Source: Syntrophaceae bacterium UBA5764 (GTDB lineage Bacteria > Desulfobacterota > Syntrophia > Syntrophales > Smithellaceae). From it: a stretch of 11,469 nucleotides of DNA. The DNA lies in assembly GCA_002418825.1 (NCBI GenBank), contig DIEW01000055.1:33861-45329 (forward strand), in the 5' to 3' direction. Made by a program: the position numbers and the translations under genes. The notes below the pieces were generated by a model. It worked only from the letters and a program-made list of their open reading frames with translations. It searched no databases and was not told where the DNA came from. Position 1 is the first letter of the stretch. Every line of letters begins with the position of its first letter. Of this stretch, positions 1 through 4,945 are shown piece by piece.

Positions 1-348
1 ATCGTCACGGACAACATGTTCGGCGATATTATCACCGATCTGGGCGCAATGATTCAGGGCGGCATGGGCATCGCCGCAGGCGGCAATATCAACCCCGAAG
101 GCGTTTCCATGTTCGAACCCATCGGCGGCTCGGCACCCAAATACACGGGAAAGAACGTGATTAATCCCCTCGCGGCAATCTGCGCCGGCGGCATGATGCT
201 GGAAACGCTCGGAGAAGACAGGGCCGGAAAAAGAGTGGAAAATGCCGTAATAAGACTTCTGGAGAGCGGCAAAATTAAAAGTCTAGATGCGGGCAAGATG
301 GATATGACAACCTGCGAGATAGGCGACTGGCTGGCTGAAAATATTTAA
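1..348 (+). CDS. leuB: 3-isopropylmalate dehydrogenase, C-terminal part (5' end outside window)
   Basis: This is the last 115 codons of an isocitrate/isopropylmalate dehydrogenase family enzyme. The reading frame is open to the window edge, so the gene starts upstream. LeuB oxidises and decarboxylates 3-isopropylmalate with NAD+ in leucine synthesis, in the cytoplasm. The visible part has the metal-binding aspartates in VTDNMFGDIITD (residues 2-13 of the fragment), then EPIGGSAPKYTGKNVINP, the loop that contacts NAD. A C-terminal helical segment ending in a TAA stop follows. The EPIGGSAP form, with Gly-Gly instead of the more usual Val-His, is what I recall from many LeuB proteins outside the enterobacteria. 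Isocitrate or homoisocitrate dehydrogenase is a less likely alternative, because the substrate-specificity region is not in the window. The stop codon lies only 3 bp from the stop of the converging response-regulator gene. Confidence 0.8.
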   Translation: MVTDNMFGDIITDLGAMIQGGMGIAAGGNINPEGVSMFEPIGGSAPKYTGKNVINPLAAICAGGMMLETLGEDRAGKRVENAVIRLLESGKIKSLDAGKMDMTTCEIGDWLAENI

Positions 349-351
349 ATA

Positions 352-1719
352 TCAGCCTTCCGCTTGGTATTTCTGCAGTTTGGCACGTAGCGTTTTGCGG
401 GTTATTCCCAGACGGCGCGCCGCTTCACTTTTGTTGCCGCCGCAGGCGTCAAGAGCTCCAAGAATGCTTTTCTTCTCCACATCTTCCAAAGATAGATTTT
501 GCGGCGGCCGATCAGACTCCGCCGCGCCCACGGAAGAAGCGCTGTCTTCCATAATCAGCGCAATTTCTGCGGCATCAAGAAAATCAGCGTGTGCCAGAAC
601 CACCGCTCTTTCCACGGCATTCATTAATTCGCGAATATTTCCCGGCCAGCTATACGCCATAATTTTCTGCATCGCGCGCGGAGTGTATCCCTGAATGTTT
701 TTGTTATTGCGTTCGGAAAAATGTTTCAGGAAATGCTGCGCCAGCATAGGAATATCCTCTTTTCTTTCGCGCAGCGGCGGCACATGCAGAGAAACGACAT
801 TGAGCCGGTAAAATAAATCCTCCCGGAAATTTCCTTTCTGAATCTCTTCTTTTAAATTTTTATTGGAAGCGGCAATAACACGCACGTCAACCTTAATCAC
901 CTCCGCGCCGCCCACCCTAGTCACTTCCCTTTCCTGCAAGACGCGCAGAAGTTTTACCTGCATTGCCTTGGACATTTCGCTTACTTCATCAAGAAACAGG
1001 CTGCCGCCGTGCGCTTGAACAAATTTTCCTTCGCGCCGGCGTTCCGCACCGGTGAACGCGCCCTTTTCATGGCCAAAAAGTTCCGATTCCAACAGCGTTT
1101 CCGTCAGTGCCGCGCAGTTGATTTTGACAAACGGCGCTTCCCTGCGCGCGCTGTTGAAATGAATGGCATTGGCGATCATTTCTTTGCCCGTACCCGATTC
1201 CCCGAAAATTAAAACCGTGGCTTCCGCGGGAGCAACCTGCGCCACTGTTTCCAGAAGTTTCACCATTGACTGGCTGCGACCAATAAGATTTTGCCGGTCA
1301 AACCGTTCCCCCAGCCTGCTTTTCAGGTATTCGTTTTCTTTTTTGAGCCGGTTGTGTTCGGTGGCGCGTTCGATCGTAATTTTTAGCTCGTCAAAATCCA
1401 GCGGTTTGGTTAGATAATCATATGCGCCTTTCTTCAGAGCGCTAACCGCCGTCTCCACGGAGGCATAAGCAGTCATGATAATCACCGGAATAGCCGGATT
1501 AATCATTTTTATTTGCTCGAGCGCTTCAATGCCGGAAATATTGAGCATGCGTATATCCATCAAAATCAGGTCAAATAACTGCCGGCGCACCTCCTCAATC
1601 GCCGCCGCTCCGTCATCAGCTTCCGCAACATCATAACCCCAGCCGCCCAACAGTTTTTTGAGCATTAGCCGGTGAGCGGAGTCGTCATCCACAACCATTA
1701 TTGTCTGTTTAGTTTTCAT
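352..1719 (-). CDS. Sigma-54-dependent response regulator, NtrC/ZraR type
   Basis: 455 aa with the full three-domain layout of an NtrC-family activator. The receiver domain (about 5-120) has the acidic pocket D11/D12, the phospho-acceptor D55 in LILMDIRM, T83 and K105. The AAA+ domain (about 145-375) has Walker A GESGTGKE (173-180), the sigma-54 contact loop GAFTGA (220-225), Walker B GGSLFLDE (238-245) and the SWPGNIREL motif. A Fis-type helix-turn-helix closes the protein (about 428-450, NKSEAARRLGITRKTLRAKL). It should bind enhancer sites when phosphorylated and use ATP to open sigma-54 polymerase complexes. It starts 23 bp after the kinase stop, with AGGTG about 7 nt before the ATG, so the two are co-transcribed. 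Its likely target is the divergent ZraP-like gene, which has a sigma-54 promoter and two palindromes upstream. Family assignment is very secure; the ZraR-like role is inferred from context. Confidence 0.95.
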   Translation of the reverse strand: MKTKQTIMVVDDDSAHRLMLKKLLGGWGYDVAEADDGAAAIEEVRRQLFDLILMDIRMLNISGIEALEQIKMINPAIPVIIMTAYASVETAVSALKKGAYDYLTKPLDFDELKITIERATEHNRLKKENEYLKSRLGERFDRQNLIGRSQSMVKLLETVAQVAPAEATVLIFGESGTGKEMIANAIHFNSARREAPFVKINCAALTETLLESELFGHEKGAFTGAERRREGKFVQAHGGSLFLDEVSEMSKAMQVKLLRVLQEREVTRVGGAEVIKVDVRVIAASNKNLKEEIQKGNFREDLFYRLNVVSLHVPPLRERKEDIPMLAQHFLKHFSERNNKNIQGYTPRAMQKIMAYSWPGNIRELMNAVERAVVLAHADFLDAAEIALIMEDSASSVGAAESDRPPQNLSLEDVEKKSILGALDACGGNKSEAARRLGITRKTLRAKLQKYQAEG

Positions 1720-1742
1720 TTTTGCACCTGTTTTTCATCTGC

Positions 1743-3434
1743 TCACCGCGGGAAAAACAAGGAAACTTGTGTCCCCTGCCCTTCGGAGCTTTCCACGACA
1801 ATCCTTCCCCCGTGCGCCTCCATTATTTTTTGCACTACCGCCAGCCCCAACCCTGTTCCCGCCGGTTTGGAAGTGAAATAAGGATCGTAAACGCGGGGGA
1901 GATCCGCTTCTGCGATACCCATGCCCGTATCGACTATTACCACACAAAAACCGTCTTTTCCCTGCCCGAGTGAAATGTCCAACCGGCCACCGTTTTTCAT
2001 CGCCGCCAAAGCATTTAAAAAAATATTAAGCAGAACCTGCTTGATTTTATCGGCATCAACTTCCATAGCCGGCTCTTGCTTTGCCATATTAATGCTTATC
2101 GTGACATTGTTTTTATGCGCTTCGGCTTCAATTAATTTTATCGCGTGACCGACCAAATCCGAAATGCGCGTTTTTCCCTTTTTCAATTCCAGGGGGCGGG
2201 CAAACTCGATAAGCTGCGTGATGACACGGTTTAATCTTTCCACCTCCGCCACGATGATATCCGCCGTTTTTTTATCTTCACTGTCCGACTGCAGCCTGTC
2301 CTTCAAATAGACGGCGAATCCTTTAATGGAGCTGAGGGGATTCCTTATTTCATGCGCCACACCGGCAGCCAGGGAACTGATGGAAGTCAGATGCCGGCTT
2401 CTGGCTACTTCTTGCTCCAATTCGCGGATTTGGGTAACGTCACGTATCAGCAGAATTTTGCCGGCAGAAGATTCCTCGTCGGTAAACCCCGCGGCAACCG
2501 TTTCCCATTTGCGCTTCTCGTCCCGCGACGTGATGACTTCGACATCACGTTCCAGCAAGCCGCCTTTTTCGGGTAACTCAGCCAATAAGTCTTGCAAGGG
2601 AACGGGAAGGACCGCCTTATCTTTCCCCCCCAATTCATCAGGACAAAACAAACGAAGAATGTCCTGCGCTTTTTCGTTACAGCTGATTACTTTTCCCGCG
2701 TCATCTAAAGCAATAAGGCCGATGGGCATGTTTTTGACCAAAGTTTCGGAAAATGCCCGCATGCGGGAAAGCGTGCTGCGTGTTAGGCGATAGGCCTGAA
2801 CAAGAAAAAGAGAAATGATAGCCGAAGAACCAACAAGCAAAAGAACGATTATCCTTATAATCGTGTTGCGTGTATCAGCGGCGACGGCTTTTTCAATCTT
2901 ATCCATGTTAAAGCCCACGTAGACCACTAAATTTTCCCGCTTTTTTTCCGGGTCGTTTTTTGCATCCGGAGAATCAAGGAAAAGGGGGAAAAATCCGCGA
3001 TATACTTCAAGCGTATTTGCACCCTCCGGGTTTGCTGCCTGTCGCCACCTAACTTCTCTGCTTTGTGCGATTTCCCTAATATCCAAATCCAAGCCGTATT
3101 TCTGTCCCACCATCGATGGGTCGCTATCCGCGATGATGTTTCCCCTATTTTCGGTAATAATTATATAATCGATGTCCGGTTGTTGGGCTGTGGCGATGAG
3201 CAACTTTTGCATATTAAAGACGCGGCTTTTTTCATCAGCCGCGTCTTGCAGTCCCGCCTCAAATGAACGAATCAGCGTTTCACCTTTTTCTACAAAAATT
3301 TCCACGGCACTTGCTTCCTGCTGCTGGAAATGCGCTCTGGTCATAGTAACAGCAATGACAACTAAAACCGCGACCGCGCTTATGACCACCCAAAGAGAAA
3401 TATCAAAAATGGCCTTTTTTCTGCTTTTATTCAT
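1743..3434 (-). CDS. Membrane sensor histidine kinase (Cache-like sensor, PAS, HisKA, HATPase), ZraS-like
   Basis: 563 aa. The first membrane helix (about 13-31) and the second (about 191-213) flank a periplasmic sensor region of roughly 160 residues. That region contains a DYIIITENRGNIIADSDP stretch typical of Cache/PDC-type folds. After the second helix come a PAS-like domain (about 228-335) and a HisKA domain with the phospho-acceptor H361 in AAGVAHEIRNPL. The HATPase domain follows, with its N box (N470/N474), DTGMGI (502-507), YFTSK (519-523) and GTGLGL (526-531). It should autophosphorylate on H361 and pass phosphate to D55 of the regulator encoded just downstream. The signal is not known. 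By analogy with ZraS it may be a metal ion or envelope stress, but ZraS is shorter and, as far as I recall, lacks a PAS domain. The ATG has only a weak Shine-Dalgarno (AGAAG, 6 nt upstream). Confidence 0.93.
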   Translation of the reverse strand: MNKSRKKAIFDISLWVVISAVAVLVVIAVTMTRAHFQQQEASAVEIFVEKGETLIRSFEAGLQDAADEKSRVFNMQKLLIATAQQPDIDYIIITENRGNIIADSDPSMVGQKYGLDLDIREIAQSREVRWRQAANPEGANTLEVYRGFFPLFLDSPDAKNDPEKKRENLVVYVGFNMDKIEKAVAADTRNTIIRIIVLLLVGSSAIISLFLVQAYRLTRSTLSRMRAFSETLVKNMPIGLIALDDAGKVISCNEKAQDILRLFCPDELGGKDKAVLPVPLQDLLAELPEKGGLLERDVEVITSRDEKRKWETVAAGFTDEESSAGKILLIRDVTQIRELEQEVARSRHLTSISSLAAGVAHEIRNPLSSIKGFAVYLKDRLQSDSEDKKTADIIVAEVERLNRVITQLIEFARPLELKKGKTRISDLVGHAIKLIEAEAHKNNVTISINMAKQEPAMEVDADKIKQVLLNIFLNALAAMKNGGRLDISLGQGKDGFCVVIVDTGMGIAEADLPRVYDPYFTSKPAGTGLGLAVVQKIMEAHGGRIVVESSEGQGTQVSLFFPR

Positions 3435-3459
3435 AAGTGTCTTCTAACTTTTTTATTGC

Positions 3460-3476
3460 CGGATAAATATTATCCG
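3460..3476. promoter_or_regulatory. Candidate enhancer site 1 for the NtrC-type regulator
   Basis: A perfect inverted repeat, CGGATAA-ATA-TTATCCG, with 7-bp arms and a 3-bp centre. A near copy sits 32 bp downstream (centre to centre), about three helical turns, so both face the same side of the DNA. Its centre is about 139 bp before the predicted sigma-54 start site, in the usual range for an upstream activating sequence. It is also 26 bp from the kinase start codon, so binding could affect kinase transcription too. The palindromes are seen directly; which protein binds them is inferred. Confidence 0.72.
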
Positions 3477-3491
3477 CTTGAATATTTTTAC

Positions 3492-3508
3492 TGGATACAT
3501 ATTATCCA
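3492..3508. promoter_or_regulatory. Candidate enhancer site 2 for the NtrC-type regulator
   Basis: An inverted repeat, TGGATAC-ATA-TTATCCA, identical to site 1 at 14 of 17 positions and with one mismatched arm pair (C against T). Shared core: GGATA-N5-TATCC. It is centred about 107 bp upstream of the predicted sigma-54 start. Tandem imperfect and perfect dyads are the normal arrangement for cooperative binding of NtrC-family dimers. Binding by the neighbouring regulator is inferred. Confidence 0.7.
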
Positions 3509-3545
3509 TATAGCTTTGATTAATTCAACCTATATTTTAATATAC

Positions 3546-3569
3546 CTTATAATTACGATTACTTATAAG
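3546..3569. repeat. AT-rich inverted repeat between enhancer sites and sigma-54 promoter
   Basis: Perfect 7-bp arms, CTTATAA and TTATAAG, separated by 10 bp. The sequence differs from the GGATA-type palindromes, so it is probably not a third copy. It ends 11 bp before the -24 element, where DNA bending proteins often act at sigma-54 promoters. In such AT-rich DNA it could also be chance. Confidence 0.35.
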
Positions 3570-3580
3570 AAATAGTATTT

Positions 3581-3597
3581 TTGGCATATCACTTGCT
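3581..3597 (+). promoter_or_regulatory. Sigma-54 (-24/-12) promoter of the ZraP-like gene
   Basis: TTGGCATATCACTTGCT matches the sigma-54 consensus YTGGCACG-N4-TTGCW at every fixed position except two (T for C and A for G just after TGGCA). The GG and GC dinucleotides are exactly 12 bp apart. The predicted start is near 3607, giving a leader of about 38 nt before the ATG at 3645. It points away from the two-component operon whose regulator carries the GAFTGA sigma-54 contact loop, which supports its being real. Confidence 0.88.
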
Positions 3598-3644
3598 CAC
3601 TAACAAGTCGGATAAGACAAAAAACAATTTAAAGGAGATTCATT

Positions 3645-4160
3645 ATGAAAAAACTAGCATTAGCATTAACAGCCATCGGGTTGAGCCTGCTCTTAACAAT
3701 ACCCGTATTTGCTTTTGGACCACGCGAAGGCAAAGGCCCTGGTATGGGATATGGAAATCCTGATTACCGAGGATATGGCTACTGCCGCGATGCGAGTTTC
3801 AGCCAGCTAAATCTTACCGATGAACAAAAAACCAAACTTGAAGCTCTGCAATTAGCACACGACAAAGAGGTAAGACCGATCAGAGAAAAGATGTTTGACA
3901 AATCCGTGGAACTGCGCCGGCTGTGGTTGCAAACAGACCCGGATAAAAACAAAATCAATGCCAAGCAAAAAGAAGTCAGGACTCTGCGCGACCAGTTGGA
4001 AGATAAACGGACCACGTTTCGCTTGGAAGTCAACAAGGTTCTGACTGCCGAGCAGAAAGAAAAGCTGGCTGCTTACGGCTGGTGTAGAAAACCGGGATTC
4101 GGTCCGCGGGGCGGCATGAGAGGTCCGGGCGGCGGTTCTGGCCCGGGAATGTGTTACTAA
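3645..4160 (+). CDS. Secreted ZraP/Spy/CpxP-like protein (LTxxQ family, metal or envelope stress)
   Basis: 171 aa. A clear Sec signal peptide (1-23, MKK then a hydrophobic core, cut after VFA) sends it to the periplasm. The mature protein has a Gly/Pro/Tyr-rich head, a charged helical middle (about 55-143) bounded by two LTxxQ motifs (LTDEQ 57-61 and LTAEQ 133-137), and a Gly/Pro/Arg-rich tail. This is the layout of the ZraP/Spy/CpxP superfamily, periplasmic chaperone-like proteins that respond to metals or envelope damage. A strong AAAGGAG lies 7 nt before the ATG. The gene is divergent from a sensor kinase/sigma-54 regulator operon, as zraP is from zraSR in Escherichia coli, and has its own sigma-54 promoter. 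It is poor in histidine (one in the mature part) but has three cysteines (C47, C147, C170), so zinc binding as in E. coli ZraP cannot be assumed. Confidence 0.85.
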   Translation: MKKLALALTAIGLSLLLTIPVFAFGPREGKGPGMGYGNPDYRGYGYCRDASFSQLNLTDEQKTKLEALQLAHDKEVRPIREKMFDKSVELRRLWLQTDPDKNKINAKQKEVRTLRDQLEDKRTTFRLEVNKVLTAEQKEKLAAYGWCRKPGFGPRGGMRGPGGGSGPGMCY

Positions 4161-4194
4161 ATTAAGCCATTCTTCCCCTCCCCCACCTTCTTTT

Positions 4195-4228
4195 AAAAAC
4201 CGGGAGAGCTCCCGCTCTTCCGGTTTTT
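4195..4228 (+). terminator. Rho-independent terminator after the ZraP-like gene
   Basis: A 14-bp stem, AAAAACCGGGAGAG paired with CTCTTCCGGTTTTT (one G-U pair), closes a 6-nt loop. The run of T sits at the 3' end of the stem. It begins 34 bp after the stop codon. The A-tract on the left arm means it could also work on the other strand. Its right arm overlaps the -35 box of the next promoter. Confidence 0.88.
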
Positions 4229-4254
4229 ACATTAATTAAAAAATAGTCTATAAT
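4226..4254 (+). promoter_or_regulatory. Sigma-70-type promoter of the flavodoxin gene, possibly giving a leaderless mRNA
   Basis: TTTACA (4226-4231) and TATAAT (4249-4254) are separated by 17 bp, matching 5 of 6 and 6 of 6 consensus bases. The expected start is 7-8 nt after the -10 box, at 4261-4263, that is, at or within 2 nt of the ATG at 4263. There is no Shine-Dalgarno sequence before that ATG, which fits a leaderless transcript. The start site itself is a prediction. Confidence 0.68.
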
Positions 4255-4262
4255 TCATTGCC

Positions 4263-4937
4263 ATGACAACATTTTCGCTTCGGACAGATAAAATTTCCCA
4301 GAAAACGCGGCCTGCTTTATTGATTTGCGTTTTTCTGCTTTCGCTTGCTGCGCCCGTGTCCCTTTTACCCGCGCCCTGCCACTGTGCGGACATTGAATTG
4401 CCAGAAATCTCCTATGGCAAAGAGAATCCAGCAGGTCCGAAAATACTTGTCGCCTACGCCACGCGCGCCGGTTCCACTGCCGAAGTCGCCCGGGCAATAG
4501 GAAAAAAACTGGCCGAAGACGGGGCAGCGGTTGACGTGAAGCCCATAAAAAAAATTCGCGGTTTTAGCGGCTATCAGGCGATTGTTTTAGGAAGCGCCAT
4601 CAGACGCGGCGCCGTGCTGCCGGAGATTACAAATTTTATTGAAACCAACAAAAGCGAACTGGAGAAAATCACCGTCGCCTGTTTCATTGTCTGCATGATT
4701 TTAAGAGAAAATAATCAGGAAAATCGCGAAAAGGCTGCCTCTTATCTGGCACCGCTGCGGACAGAAATAGCTTTTGTGGATATCGGTTTATTTGCCGGAA
4801 AGCTGGATTACTCCAAGCTCAGCTCCGTTGATGCCTTTGTCGTTAAAAATTTCATTGGCACGCCGGAGGGAGATATGCGCGACTGGCGGGAAATAAATGA
4901 CTGGGCAAGAAATCTTGGAAAAAAATTAAGAAAATAA
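4263..4937 (+). CDS. Flavodoxin-fold protein (HemG-like) with N-terminal export or anchor sequence
   Basis: 224 aa. Residues about 59-220 form a flavodoxin domain. KILVAYATRAGSTAEVA (60-76) is the first strand plus the FMN-phosphate loop, and GYQAIVLGSAIRRGAVLPE is the second flavin-contact region. The C-terminal GDMRDWREINDWA resembles the menaquinone-dependent protoporphyrinogen oxidase HemG, so electron transfer from a quinone or ferredoxin is plausible. The substrate is unknown. In front of the domain is a basic stretch and a hydrophobic segment (about 17-36) ending in PAPCHCA, which looks like a signal peptide or membrane anchor. The two cysteines (C39, C41) do not make a standard lipobox. 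The gene has its own promoter, no Shine-Dalgarno, and stops 8 bp short of the converging mutS gene. Family assignment is firm; HemG function and cellular location are not. Confidence 0.8.
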   Translation: MTTFSLRTDKISQKTRPALLICVFLLSLAAPVSLLPAPCHCADIELPEISYGKENPAGPKILVAYATRAGSTAEVARAIGKKLAEDGAAVDVKPIKKIRGFSGYQAIVLGSAIRRGAVLPEITNFIETNKSELEKITVACFIVCMILRENNQENREKAASYLAPLRTEIAFVDIGLFAGKLDYSKLSSVDAFVVKNFIGTPEGDMRDWREINDWARNLGKKLRK

Positions 4938-4945
4938 TGAATTTT

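Noticed and set aside
3445..3464. A possible -24 element facing the kinase (CCGGCAAT on the minus strand)
   Set aside because: There is no TTGC 12 bp further on, so the essential -12 half is missing.
3520..3545. Possible IHF site between the enhancers and the sigma-54 promoter
   Set aside because: No good match to WATCAA-N4-TTR; only general AT richness.
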